Shown in pieces: positions 16,101 through 25,087 of a stretch of DNA of 64,000 bases. The DNA lies in the NCBI RefSeq assembly GCF_900162695.1, contig NZ_FUIH01000007.1, positions 930,001-994,000 of the forward strand. Reading direction: 5' to 3'. This DNA is from Virgibacillus siamensis (GTDB lineage Bacteria > Bacillota > Bacilli > Bacillales > Amphibacillaceae). The position numbers and the translations under genes are program-made. Each line of letters begins with the position of its first letter. Within the stretch, counting starts at the first letter, position 1. The notes beneath the pieces are model-generated. The model was not told the origin of the DNA and made no database searches. It saw only the letters and a program-made list of their open reading frames with translations.

Positions 16101-16309
16101 ACAAAAGCGCAAGCGCCCGTGTAGCGTGGATCGGCGTTGCCGCGCAAAGCGGCGATTTTAGCCGATCTTCCTTTCATTTCGAACCGATGTTGACTTTCAT
16201 CACAAGGGTATAAGTGCGACTAAGCCTCTGGTTTCACCAATCGGCAAGTCTTCTTTATCGCAGTGGAGGAGTGTGAAGTTTGCTAGTTGCTGGGCGCTGG
16301 AGCTGGACG
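16101..16309. repeat. dispersed structured intergenic repeat (AGCGCC...GGCGCT type)
   Basis: This 209-bp stretch, which fills most of the gap between ylaH and ylaI, is markedly richer in GC than its surroundings and carries no ORF. It starts with AAAAGCGCAAGCGCCC and ends with GGGCGCTGGAGCTGGAC, whose inner arms AGCGCCC (16112-16118) and GGGCGCT (16292-16298) pair. Near the left end GATCGGC (16129-16135) pairs with GCCGATC (16161-16167) around an inner GCCGC/GCGGC hairpin. From memory, elements with these ends recur between genes in Bacillaceae. It looks like a copy of a mobile, structured repeat rather than a local regulator. Confidence 0.65.
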
Positions 16310-16372
16310 CGGCTCTTTCGGTAATCTAATTATACACAAGCATAAAATTTTATAATTTTCTAGATAAGAACA

Positions 16373-16397
16373 AAAGCTCCCGGTATTTGGGAGCTTT
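16373..16397 (-). terminator. terminator of ylaI
   Basis: AAAGCTCCC (16373-16381) pairs with GGGAGCTTT (16389-16397); on the minus strand a TTTTGTTC tract follows. Confidence 0.7.
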
Positions 16398-16446
16398 GCT
16401 TATATACAGAACACAATCACTGAAGCTAAATGGGCGTTTTCGCTGT

Positions 16447-16650
16447 TTATATAAGACTGTCTTTCTTTTTTCTTTCCTCATATAACTTGAAATTTCCTGT
16501 AGCATGCCGCTGTTTTGTTTTTTTGCCTATACGCTGGTCACATTCATCACACAAATACATATGGATTCGACGATTGCGTAATCGTTTCGCTTCCAATGAT
16601 TGACTGTCAATATCTTCAACTGTGTCACATAAAACACATTTTACATTCAT
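16447..16650 (-). CDS. ylaI: YlaI-family zinc-ribbon protein
   Basis: A 67-residue protein with two CxxC pairs, CVLC near the start and CDEC near residue 35, likely one zinc ribbon, and the family signature KRLRNRRIHMYLC with TGNFKLYEER. It matches YlaI (DUF2197) in sequence and position. I start at the ATG of MNVKCVLC; the GTG three codons upstream is part of the GAGGTG ribosome binding site. Confidence 0.88.
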   Translation of the reverse strand: MNVKCVLCDTVEDIDSQSLEAKRLRNRRIHMYLCDECDQRIGKKTKQRHATGNFKLYEERKKKDSLI

Positions 16651-16789
16651 TGTATTCACCTCAAAATATTAGGCTTCTTACTTAATACTATAACATGATG
16701 TAACCGTGTATAAAAGAACAGGTTTTATACGAGAATAGGATGGGAATACGTATAATTAACATCAAAAAATTTGAGGAAAGGTTGATTTG

Positions 16790-17077
16790 ATGAGAAAAAG
16801 ATATCTTGCTTCGGTGGCAGGAGCAATAGGTGCAGGTGTCACAGGATATCTTCTGAAAGATGAGGAAAACCGCAATAAATTGAAAGAGAAAATGAATGCC
16901 GTTAAGGACAAATTAATGGATAATACAGAGGATTCTACATTGGAGGAGGCTGGGAAACCTGATCAGTTGGAAGAAAATGTTCCGGCCCAAGAGGAAAATT
17001 CCAAAATGGTTTCTGAAGGATCTCAGTTCGGTGTACAGTATTATAATAAAGCAAAAGAAGAAGAGGATTCCAAATAA
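16790..17077 (+). CDS. YtxH-like small hydrophilic protein
   Basis: A 95-residue product with a short hydrophobic N-terminus containing AGAIGAGVTGYLLKDEENR, then a long charged, glutamate-rich tail. The pattern of a glycine-rich hydrophobic helix followed by KLKEKM repeats resembles YtxH/general stress proteins, but I cannot assign it firmly. There is no counterpart at this place in B. subtilis. Start chosen at the ATG after GAGGAAAGG. Confidence 0.6.
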   Translation: MRKRYLASVAGAIGAGVTGYLLKDEENRNKLKEKMNAVKDKLMDNTEDSTLEEAGKPDQLEENVPAQEENSKMVSEGSQFGVQYYNKAKEEEDSK

Positions 17078-17078
17078 T

Positions 17079-17116
17079 AAAAGGTGCTTTCTGTCATAGT
17101 CAGAAAGCACCTTTTA
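17079..17116. terminator. bidirectional terminator before ylaJ
   Basis: A perfect 15-bp stem, AAAAGGTGCTTTCTG with CAGAAAGCACCTTTT, around a 7-base loop, located between two convergent genes. Confidence 0.85.
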
Positions 17117-17146
17117 TTTAGTAAATCGGTATAAACGGCATGCAGG

Positions 17147-17752
17147 CTATTCTTTATTATGGTTATTCGATTGGTCCTCTTCAATATCATCCAATTGTTT
17201 TTCCTTGTTGTTTGGCGTAGTTTTTTTGTTTTGATCCGGTTCATCCGGTCTGTTTTCATTAATTGGGAAATCAGGCATATATCGGCCGACAATTGCAGAA
17301 AGCTCATCAACGACACCTTGTACTGGGTAACCTTGATTAATTTTGTCGCCCATGTTTCGCAGCCGCTGAACAACATCCGCATCGGCAACGACTACTGCGG
17401 TTTTACCGTAGGGGTCATGTTTTAATGCTTCCAATACAGAATATTTAACTGACCCAACCCGTGATCGGTCAAGATCCTTATCCACATCAATACCCACTAC
17501 GGCGTAGGATCCGGCAACCACTGAGGCTGCATCATTTACGTTCGGTACCTCGCTGGCGACATTGGAAAGATGTTGAGCTATCTCACCATTGCTTAAATTC
17601 TGTTTGTCCATCGGATCGGAATCATCTATTTGTACAATACGATCATTATTATTCTGATCTTCATTTGGTAATGATTGTTCTCCCTGATTTTGCTGACAGC
17701 CGGTCAATAAGATAAATCCTGCAACTGACAGTATTCCTAAACGTAACAGCAT
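17147..17752 (-). CDS. ylaJ: YhcN/YlaJ-family sporulation lipoprotein
   Basis: A 201-residue lipoprotein with a signal peptide ending in the lipobox LLTGC. The central domain (VVGIDVDKDLDRSRVGSVKY, then a ALKHDPYGK segment) is that of the YhcN/YlaJ family, made during sporulation and found in spores of B. subtilis, where YlaJ is linked to germination. The C-terminal 40 residues are a low-complexity polar tail rich in Asn, Asp and Lys. A strong AAAGGAGGAG precedes the ATG. Confidence 0.88.
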   Translation of the reverse strand: MLLRLGILSVAGFILLTGCQQNQGEQSLPNEDQNNNDRIVQIDDSDPMDKQNLSNGEIAQHLSNVASEVPNVNDAASVVAGSYAVVGIDVDKDLDRSRVGSVKYSVLEALKHDPYGKTAVVVADADVVQRLRNMGDKINQGYPVQGVVDELSAIVGRYMPDFPINENRPDEPDQNKKTTPNNKEKQLDDIEEDQSNNHNKE

Positions 17753-17834
17753 GTATGCTCCTCCTTTAATGGTTGTGACGGAATTACTTTCTAACTAGTT
17801 TGCATGGAGGACCATAAAATATACATTTGGAATT

Positions 17835-17868
17835 AAAAAATTGAGACCGGAACATGTCCCAGTCTCAA
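17835..17868 (-). terminator. terminator of the ylaL-position gene
   Basis: On the minus strand TTGAGAC and GTCTCAA close a hairpin (plus-strand arms 17841-17847 and 17862-17868), followed by TTTTTT. Confidence 0.75.
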
Positions 17869-17873
17869 CATTG

Positions 17874-18365
17874 TTAGTTGATGATGATTTTTTCAATACC
17901 GGTTATTGGATTGTCCTTATTAGACCCGTCTTTAAAAAACAGATGCACCGGACCATCGGTTTTCACCGGTTTACCATCGATAGCAAACAGAAGATAACAA
18001 TTTAATAACTGATCCAGCGTGATTTCGACATCTCCGTGCTTGGTTTTCAGTGTTACATCTGTTGCATCATTGCCGCTTTCTGCGTATTCCACAAAATCTT
18101 TTATAGGCATTACATAGGAATTAACTAATATTTTTTCCCTTTCGAAACGTGAAATGCTTTGATTAATCGGCGGATTTATTTTTTGCTGATAAACTGCCCG
18201 GTCCCACCGCTCAGAAGCTTGTTTCAATTCTTCTTCCTTCGTATTATCTTTCTCTTTTTCATCGAGAAACGCTTCCTCGAATAATACTTTTCGGTCATCA
18301 AAGATCCATACAGTAGGATCAAGTGTGATTTTATATGTAACATTTCCCAGTATTGGTACGATCAT
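17874..18365 (-). CDS. uncharacterised protein at the ylaL position
   Basis: A 163-residue, mostly acidic soluble protein without signal peptide. The first 30 residues (MIVPILGNVTYKITLDPTVW) are the most distinctive. The C-terminal segment with DGKPVKTDGPVHLFF and GIEKIIIN faintly resembles the substrate-side domain of sulfite-oxidase-like molybdopterin proteins, but this is weak and no cofactor ligand is visible. Lying between ylaJ and ylaN it may be the counterpart of B. subtilis ylaL. I start at the ATG after AGAGGTGG, 20 codons into the open frame. Confidence 0.6.
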   Translation of the reverse strand: MIVPILGNVTYKITLDPTVWIFDDRKVLFEEAFLDEKEKDNTKEEELKQASERWDRAVYQQKINPPINQSISRFEREKILVNSYVMPIKDFVEYAESGNDATDVTLKTKHGDVEITLDQLLNCYLLFAIDGKPVKTDGPVHLFFKDGSNKDNPITGIEKIIIN

Positions 18366-18523
18366 GTTATGCCACCTCTCTATATTGTCATTATCTAGGA
18401 TAGCAGACATACGAAAATATTTCACGAAAAAATAGTGTTGAAATTACCTGATTTTATTTGCATTTTTATCATGCAAACGATAATATAGTAAAGAACAAAG
18501 TCTTTTTGATGGAGGGGATATAA

Positions 18524-18808
18524 ATGATTCCTGAGGTGACTGAAACCCATCGTGAAAAAGCTTATGCCCTTCTAAAGGCTGATGCTGATAAAATACTGAG
18601 GCTAATAGAAGTACAAATAGAAAACTTGACGATGCCGCAATGCCCTCTCTATGAGGAAGTTCTTGATACACAGATGTTTGGTCTTTCAAGGGAAATTGAT
18701 TTTGCTGTACGTTTAAATTTAATCAGCGAAAATGAAGGTAAAGCACTTCTGGAGAATTTGGAAAGGCAGCTCAATATTTTACATGAAACAGCACAGAAAT
18801 CTGTGTAA
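18524..18808 (+). CDS. ylaN: YlaN, UPF0358 family iron-responsive Fur partner
   Basis: A 94-residue helical protein with the invariant stretch MPQCPLYEEVLDTQMFG followed by LSREIDFAVRL, almost identical to B. subtilis YlaN. Recent work in B. subtilis and Staphylococcus aureus shows that YlaN (Fpa) binds Fe(II) and the Fur repressor and relieves Fur repression, making it essential when iron is scarce. The single conserved Cys in the motif is present. Start follows GGAGGGG. A terminator separates it from ftsW. Confidence 0.94.
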   Translation: MIPEVTETHREKAYALLKADADKILRLIEVQIENLTMPQCPLYEEVLDTQMFGLSREIDFAVRLNLISENEGKALLENLERQLNILHETAQKSV

Positions 18809-18831
18809 TGTCATGTTATAACTTTACCAAA

Positions 18832-18867
18832 AAACTTTGCCGATCGGATTGTGGCAAGGTTTTTTTG
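18832..18867 (+). terminator. terminator of ylaN
   Basis: AAACTTTGCC (18832-18841) pairs with GGCAAGGTTT (18853-18862, one wobble) and runs into a T-run. Confidence 0.75.
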
Positions 18868-18908
18868 TTTAAAAAGATGAAACAGAAATGTGCCATAACA
18901 TTGAAAAT

Positions 18909-18919
18909 TATGTTATACT
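18909..18919 (+). promoter_or_regulatory. extended -10 promoter of ftsW
   Basis: TATGTTATACT holds a TG extended -10 and TATACT, about 58 bases before the ftsW start; no convincing -35. Confidence 0.4.
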
Positions 18920-18976
18920 GATTGAAATTTCTATTTCATCTGTTATTATGAAATACATATATCGGGGAGAACAGAG

Positions 18977-20164
18977 ATGATAAAGAAATTTAAGGATTAT
19001 GATTTTACGCTTATGATTACACCTGTATTTCTGACAGGGTTCGGTATTGTGATGATTTACAGCGCAAGTATGGTATATGCAGTAGTGGAAGGATATGAGA
19101 GCACACATTACCTCTTTAAGCAGATTCAATGGTTTATTATTGCTGTAGGAGGTTTTGCTTTTACCAGTATTTTTCCATATAAGTATTACCAGAAGTTGAT
19201 GAAGCTGATTATGTTAGTGACTGTTATTCTGCTTGTTGGTGTTCTTCTCTTTGGAAATGTTGTAAACGGTGCAAAATCGTGGTTTGACTTTGGGCTGGTC
19301 AGTATGCAGCCATCTGAATTTGCCAAGCTTGCACTGATCATGTATCTTGCCTCCGTTTATTCAAAAAAACAGGAATACATAAGCGAATTTAACAAGGGAG
19401 TATTGCCGCCATTAGTTATGACAGCAATTATCCTGGGTCTCATTTTAATGCAACCCGATGTAGGAACAGCTGCAATTATATTTTTGATTGCCTGTTCAGT
19501 AATTTTCAGCTCGGGAATACGTTTCAAACATTTGACAATTCTTGTATTAATCGGGTTATCACTGGTTGCCTTGGCTATTCCAAGCATGGTTACTGAAGAG
19601 CGGCTATCCAGATTTACCGGAGCTTATCAGCCATTTGAAACACCTGATACAGATGGCTATCATCTGATTCAATCGTACCTGGCCATTGGAGTTGGCGGAT
19701 TGACGGGAGAAGGTCTCGGTCACAGTGTTCAAAAATTAGGTTATTTACCTGAGCCGCATACTGATTTTATTATGGCGGTAATCGCCGAGGAACTGGGCTT
19801 CACCGGTGTTGCTGTTGTATTGGGGTTACTGAGTATTATTGTTTTACGCGGTTTTTTTATAGCCAGAAAGAGCAGAGAAAGTTTTGGTGCTTTGCTTGCA
19901 ATTGGAATTTCATCGATGGTTGGTGTCCAGGCGTTTATTAATTTAGGCGCCATTACCGGATTACTGCCTATTACCGGCGTGCCGCTGCCGTTTGTGAGCT
20001 ATGGGGGATCCTCATTGCTGGTGATGATGATTTCTATGGGCATTCTGAACAATATTGCCAAAACTGTTCATAAACAAGAACAGGAAAGTGAACCAGTAAA
20101 GAAACAACCAACAAATGCTAGCAATGTATTCAAAAATAGAGGAGGAAAAACATGGGTGAAGTAA
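18977..20164 (+). CDS. ftsW: SEDS peptidoglycan polymerase FtsW
   Basis: A 395-residue membrane protein with about ten transmembrane segments of the SEDS (shape, elongation, division, sporulation) family, the glycosyltransferase that polymerises septal lipid II with a class B PBP. Signature pieces are MQPSEFAKLALIMYLA, LGYLPEPHTDFIMAVIAEE and LPFVSYGGSSLL. The place in front of pycA is that of ylaO/ftsW in B. subtilis, and this copy is distinct from the SpoVE paralogue at 59.3 kb. Its last 13 bases overlap the start of pycA. Confidence 0.92.
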   Translation: MIKKFKDYDFTLMITPVFLTGFGIVMIYSASMVYAVVEGYESTHYLFKQIQWFIIAVGGFAFTSIFPYKYYQKLMKLIMLVTVILLVGVLLFGNVVNGAKSWFDFGLVSMQPSEFAKLALIMYLASVYSKKQEYISEFNKGVLPPLVMTAIILGLILMQPDVGTAAIIFLIACSVIFSSGIRFKHLTILVLIGLSLVALAIPSMVTEERLSRFTGAYQPFETPDTDGYHLIQSYLAIGVGGLTGEGLGHSVQKLGYLPEPHTDFIMAVIAEELGFTGVAVVLGLLSIIVLRGFFIARKSRESFGALLAIGISSMVGVQAFINLGAITGLLPITGVPLPFVSYGGSSLLVMMISMGILNNIAKTVHKQEQESEPVKKQPTNASNVFKNRGGKTWVK

Positions 20165-23100
20165 AAGAGATAAAGAAAGTACTTGTTGCAAATCGGGGAG
20201 AGATAGCGATACGCGTGTTTCGGGCATGTACCGAACTGAATATACGTACTGTTGCCGTATACTCCAAGGAAGATAGTGGTTCTTACCATCGTTATAAGGC
20301 GGACGAGGCCTATCTTATTGGAGAAGGGAAGAAGCCGATTGATGCCTATCTTGACATTGAAGATGTGATTGAAACAGCAAAAAATGTAGGAGTGGATGCA
20401 ATTCATCCAGGGTATGGCTTCATGTCCGAAAATATCGATTTCGCCAGGCGCTGTGAAGAGGAAGGTATTATTTTTATTGGACCAACAAGTAAACATTTAA
20501 ATATGTTTGGTGATAAAGTAAAGGCGAGAGAACAGGCAATCGAAGCTGCTATTCCGGTAATACCAGGAAGTGACGGACCTGTATCGTCATTGAATGAAAT
20601 GGAAGCATTCGGCGAGAAACACGGCTATCCAATCATTATTAAGGCTTCACTCGGCGGAGGCGGACGCGGTATGCGGATTGTCCGCAATAAAAATGGACTG
20701 TCCGAAGCATATGACCGTGCCAGGTCCGAAGCGCGCGCTGCGTTTGGAAGTGACGAGGTTTATGTTGAAAAACTGATTGAAAATCCAAAACATATTGAAG
20801 TTCAAATCATTGGAGACAGTCATGGGAATATTGTACATCTGTTTGAACGCGACTGCTCCGTTCAGCGGCGTCATCAAAAGGTTGTTGAGATTGCACCGAG
20901 TGTTTCGCTTCCTGATTCACTGCGCAAGGAAATTTGCGATGCAGCTGTTAGTCTAATGAAAAATGTTGACTATCTGAATGCGGGAACAGTCGAATTTCTG
21001 GTAACTGATGATCAATTCTATTTTATTGAAGTTAATCCCCGCGTACAGGTTGAGCATACGATTACCGAAATGATTACCGGGGTTGATATTGTTCAGACAC
21101 AATTAAAAATTGCTGAAGGCATGAATATACATGAGCCATCAATCGGGATTCCTGAACAGAGCGATATAAGGACGAACGGGTATGCAATTCAGTCACGTGT
21201 TACAACAGAGGATCCATTAAATAATTTTATGCCTGATTCAGGTAAAATCATGGCTTATCGTACCGGGGGAGGTTTCGGGGTTCGACTTGATGCCGGGAAT
21301 GGTTTTCAGGGATCGGTCATCTCGCCGCACTACGATTCACTACTTGTGAAAGTTTCCACCTGGGCACTAAGTTTTGAGCAAGCTGCACAAAAAATGGTCA
21401 GAAACTTAAAAGAATTCCGGATACGTGGTATCAAAACAAATATTCCGTTTCTGGAAAATGTTATTCAGCATACTAATTTCTTATCCGGTCATTTCAGCAC
21501 AACATTTATTGATCAAACACCGGAACTGTTTGTATTTCCAAAACGAAAAGACCGCGGAACAAAAATGCTGACATACATTGGTAATACAACCGTAAATGGC
21601 TTTGAGGGGATTGAAAACAAGAAAAAGCCATCTATACAGAAAGCGCCAATTCCGAAAATTGACCGACTCGACGATTTTCCTTCAGGCACCAAACAAATTT
21701 TGGATGAACATGGTCCTGAATATTTGGCACAATGGTTAAAAGAACAAAAAAACGTGATGCTGACAGATACAACTTTCCGTGATGCGCATCAGTCACTGCT
21801 GGCAACAAGGGTTCGTACAAAAGATCTGCTGCAGATAGCCGAACCAACAGCCCGTTTGCTGCCACAGTTGTTTTCAGTAGAAATGTGGGGTGGCGCTACT
21901 TTTGATACGTCATTCCGTTTCCTGAAAGAAAACCCATGGCAGCGTCTTCTGAAGCTTAGGGAGAAAATGCCGAATGTGCTTTTTCAAATGCTTCTTCGCT
22001 CCAGCAATGCTGTAGGATATAAAAACTATCCGGATAATCTTATTAAGGAATTTGTTGAGAAAAGTGCTACAGCAGGAATTGACGTATTTCGCATATTTGA
22101 CAGTCTGAACTGGCTGGAAGGCATGCGTCCGGCAATCAATTTTGTACGGGAAAATAATAAAATTGCAGAAGCTGCCATGTGTTATACAGGAGATATCCTG
22201 GATACCGGCAGAACGAAATACGATTTAGATTACTATAAAAATCTCGCAAAAGAACTTGAAGCTGCGGGCGCACATATCCTTGGCATTAAAGATATGGCCG
22301 GTCTCTTGAAACCTGAAGCAGCATTTCAATTGATCAATACATTGAAAGAGACTGTTGATCTGCCGGTACATCTTCATTCACATGATACGAGTGGTAATGG
22401 GGTTCATATGTATGCCCGTGCAGTTGATGCAGGGGTGGATGCGGTTGATATAGCTTGTGGACCGATGGCAGGTATGACCTCCCAGCCAAGTGCGCAATCC
22501 CTTTATCATGCATTGGAAGGTACAAACCGTCAGCCAAAAGTAAATGTAGAGTCCTACGAAAAATTAGCTCATTATTGGGAAGGTATCCGCAATTATTATC
22601 AGGATTTTGAAAGTGGCATGAAGGCACCTCATACCGAGATTTACTTTCATGAGATGCCAGGCGGACAATACAGTAATCTAAAACAGCAAGCCAAAGCTGT
22701 AGGGCTGGGAAACCGCTGGAATGAGGTTAAAGCAATGTTCAGCCAGGTCAATGAAATGTTCGGTGATATTATTAAGGTGACACCCTCATCGAAAGTGGTA
22801 GGGGATATGACCTTATTTATGGTACAAAACGATCTGACTGAAGATGACATTTATGAACGTGGAGAATCGATTGATTTTCCTGCCTCTGTTATTGAATTTG
22901 CACAAGGGTATCTTGGGCAGCCATACCAAGGATTCCCACAAGAATTACAGCGCATTATTTTGAAAGGGAAGGAACCAATCAAAGTTCGCCCGGGTGAATT
23001 ACTGGATGCTGTTGATTTTACACAATTGAAAGAATCTCTGTTCAAGACGCTGGATCGTCAGGTAACAAGCTTTGATTTGATTTCCTATGCACTTTATCCA

Positions 23101-23595
23101 AAGGTGTTCATGGATTATCATCGATTCACGGAACAATATGGAGATCTTTCCGTACTGGATACACTCACATTCTTCTATGGCATGCGGCTTGGTGAAGAAA
23201 TCGAGGTTGAAATTGAACAAGGGAAAACACTGATTGTAAAACTTGTTTCTATTTCGGAACCACATGCAGATGGAACACGGGTTGTATATTTTGAACTAAA
23301 TGGACAATCCCGTGAAGTAGTTGTAAAAGATGAAAGTGTTAAACCGCAAATTAAAACACGGCCGAAAGTTGACAGCAGCAATGATAAACATATTGGGGCA
23401 ACAATGCCGGGAACTGTAGTTGAAGTTATTTGCGAAAAAGGGGAAAAGGTTAAAAAAGGTGACCATTTGCTGATCACAGAAGCAATGAAAATGGAAACTA
23501 CTGTTCAGGCACCGTTCACGGGTGTTATCAAGGATATTCATGTCAAAAACGGTGAAACAATTGCTGTAAATGACCTTCTGATTGAATTTGAGTAA
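20152..23595 (+). CDS. pycA: pyruvate carboxylase
   Basis: A 1147-residue single-chain biotin enzyme that carboxylates pyruvate to oxaloacetate, the main anaplerotic route. Domain order: biotin carboxylase (about 1-450, with glycine-rich SLGGGGRGM and EVNPRVQVEHT), carboxyltransferase (about 530-830, DTTFRDAHQSL and metal-binding HLHSHDTSG), and C-terminal biotin carrier with EAMKMET near residue 1111, whose Lys is biotinylated. Full length for the family. The ATG lies inside the end of ftsW, 5 bases after GGAGGA, so translation may be coupled. Together with pdhABCD it sets the fate of pyruvate. Confidence 0.97.
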   Translation: MGEVKEIKKVLVANRGEIAIRVFRACTELNIRTVAVYSKEDSGSYHRYKADEAYLIGEGKKPIDAYLDIEDVIETAKNVGVDAIHPGYGFMSENIDFARRCEEEGIIFIGPTSKHLNMFGDKVKAREQAIEAAIPVIPGSDGPVSSLNEMEAFGEKHGYPIIIKASLGGGGRGMRIVRNKNGLSEAYDRARSEARAAFGSDEVYVEKLIENPKHIEVQIIGDSHGNIVHLFERDCSVQRRHQKVVEIAPSVSLPDSLRKEICDAAVSLMKNVDYLNAGTVEFLVTDDQFYFIEVNPRVQVEHTITEMITGVDIVQTQLKIAEGMNIHEPSIGIPEQSDIRTNGYAIQSRVTTEDPLNNFMPDSGKIMAYRTGGGFGVRLDAGNGFQGSVISPHYDSLLVKVSTWALSFEQAAQKMVRNLKEFRIRGIKTNIPFLENVIQHTNFLSGHFSTTFIDQTPELFVFPKRKDRGTKMLTYIGNTTVNGFEGIENKKKPSIQKAPIPKIDRLDDFPSGTKQILDEHGPEYLAQWLKEQKNVMLTDTTFRDAHQSLLATRVRTKDLLQIAEPTARLLPQLFSVEMWGGATFDTSFRFLKENPWQRLLKLREKMPNVLFQMLLRSSNAVGYKNYPDNLIKEFVEKSATAGIDVFRIFDSLNWLEGMRPAINFVRENNKIAEAAMCYTGDILDTGRTKYDLDYYKNLAKELEAAGAHILGIKDMAGLLKPEAAFQLINTLKETVDLPVHLHSHDTSGNGVHMYARAVDAGVDAVDIACGPMAGMTSQPSAQSLYHALEGTNRQPKVNVESYEKLAHYWEGIRNYYQDFESGMKAPHTEIYFHEMPGGQYSNLKQQAKAVGLGNRWNEVKAMFSQVNEMFGDIIKVTPSSKVVGDMTLFMVQNDLTEDDIYERGESIDFPASVIEFAQGYLGQPYQGFPQELQRIILKGKEPIKVRPGELLDAVDFTQLKESLFKTLDRQVTSFDLISYALYPKVFMDYHRFTEQYGDLSVLDTLTFFYGMRLGEEIEVEIEQGKTLIVKLVSISEPHADGTRVVYFELNGQSREVVVKDESVKPQIKTRPKVDSSNDKHIGATMPGTVVEVICEKGEKVKKGDHLLITEAMKMETTVQAPFTGVIKDIHVKNGETIAVNDLLIEFE

Positions 23596-23616
23596 AAAGA
23601 ATATACAGGCATAAAG

Positions 23617-23651
23617 GAAGAGGGAAATGTACCGAATACATTTCCCTCTTC
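23617..23651. terminator. convergent terminator between pycA and ctaA
   Basis: A perfect 14-bp stem, GAAGAGGGAAATGT with ACATTTCCCTCTTC, lies between the two facing genes. T-richness follows only after a few bases. Confidence 0.65.
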
Positions 23652-23658
23652 TAATGGT

Positions 23659-24579
23659 CTATTTTTTTGTCCGTTGTTTTCCACTTCGTTTTGAAAGCAA
23701 TACAAAATAGCTAAGCATTGCAAAATAGCACGAAATGACAAATGCATGCAATAGAGCAATCCACAGATTAAGCATGGTGAATATAATCATAGCACCAAGA
23801 AACACCTGCAATACTATTAATGAAAGTGTTGCAATCCATCCTCCGTACATAATCCGGTTATTCCGGTAATTCCTGATCATTTTAATGAATAAAACGATGG
23901 TCCAAATAAACAGAATACCAGCAGCCAATCGATGTCCCATCTGTATCCATTCCTGCATATTGAATCCTGCCAATGCGAGTGGGTCACTGTTTGAACAGAA
24001 TGGCCAGTCAGGGCAAATCAAACTGGAATGGGCATGGCGTACCAATGCTCCTGTATAAACAACTACTAATGTATAAATGGTTATGCAGTAAATTTCGATT
24101 CGGTGTTTCTTCTGAATAACAAGTGATTCCGCGTCGAATTTTCGATCAATCTCAAAAATTAACAGCATGAGCAGAAATATTGCTGCAAATGATATTAGCG
24201 ATATTCCGAAATGTGTTGCCAGTACAAAGTCCGACTGGTTCCAGACAACCGCTGCGGCGCCTATTAATGCTTGCAGAATTAGAAAGAACGAGGATAGAAA
24301 CGACAAGAATTTAACCTCGCGGACATGTCCAAGATAAATCCAGGATAATATGGACAACGCCAATACAACAACTCCCATAATTCCGGATATAAGTCTGTGA
24401 CTTAGCTCGATAATAAGTTCCGGAGATATGGCTGTTGGGACAAATTCTCCATGACAGAGAGGCCAACTGGCACCGCATCCCATTCCCGAACCTGTTTTGG
24501 TAACAAGGGCACCTCCCAGCAGCACAAAAACCATACCCAATGTGGAAACAACGGAAAGCCACTTTAATATTTTAATCAT
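23659..24579 (-). CDS. ctaA: haem A synthase
   Basis: A 306-residue membrane protein with eight predicted helices, which oxidises the C8 methyl group of haem O to form haem A for the caa3 oxidase. It has the paired extracellular cysteines seen in Bacillus CtaA, CGASWPLC near residues 35-42 and CPDWPFC near 191-197, and the conserved haem-ligand histidines (ELSHRL, HFG, MGHR, LLHA). Divergent from ctaB, as in B. subtilis. I start at MIKILKW after GAGGAAG; upstream codons to the next ATG are non-conserved. Confidence 0.94.
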   Translation of the reverse strand: MIKILKWLSVVSTLGMVFVLLGGALVTKTGSGMGCGASWPLCHGEFVPTAISPELIIELSHRLISGIMGVVVLALSILSWIYLGHVREVKFLSFLSSFFLILQALIGAAAVVWNQSDFVLATHFGISLISFAAIFLLMLLIFEIDRKFDAESLVIQKKHRIEIYCITIYTLVVVYTGALVRHAHSSLICPDWPFCSNSDPLALAGFNMQEWIQMGHRLAAGILFIWTIVLFIKMIRNYRNNRIMYGGWIATLSLIVLQVFLGAMIIFTMLNLWIALLHAFVISCYFAMLSYFVLLSKRSGKQRTKK

Positions 24580-25087
24580 AAGTCTTCCTCGCTTTTTGTA
24601 AAAATAGTAAACAGTATAATACTGATAATATAATGCACTTATGTTCGCAATCAAATGTTACTATAACATATGATGGATTGCATGCGTGAAATATAAATAC
24701 GATTTCACATTATTTTCATTAATAAAAAGGAAAAAAACCCTTGCATTGTTTACCGTTGTTTGCTAGAAATAAAGTAGGGGATATTTGCTAAGCTTCATGC
24801 CACTATGCCTGTTTTCATGGGAAATATACATAATTGTTTCGAACAGTAAAGGCTGATTCAGCCTTTCATTTTATTTTATGTTGCCTTTTCACAAATTTGT
24901 CACATTTGTCAGGGTCACAAAATTGTAAAATGAAAGTATGGTCTATGTCATTAAATAGATTGTATTGTTATTCCATGATACAATTAGGTTAATTTATGGT
25001 GGATAGTTTGGGAGTACTTAGGCAGGATAAGAATATATGCCTTGGATTTTTATGTGCAATTTGGCAATTGAAGGGGGGATTCATGTA
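24580..25087. promoter_or_regulatory. ctaA-ctaB divergent control region
   Basis: About 500 bp without a gene. It holds a small AAAGGCT/AGCCTTT hairpin at about 24848-24865, a direct repeat ATTTGTCA (24895-24902 and 24904-24911, 9-bp period), and the extended -10 TGATACAAT (24976-24984) as the best ctaB promoter candidate. In B. subtilis this interval is controlled by ResD and CcpA; the direct repeat is a possible regulator site, but I cannot match it to either. Confidence 0.4.
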
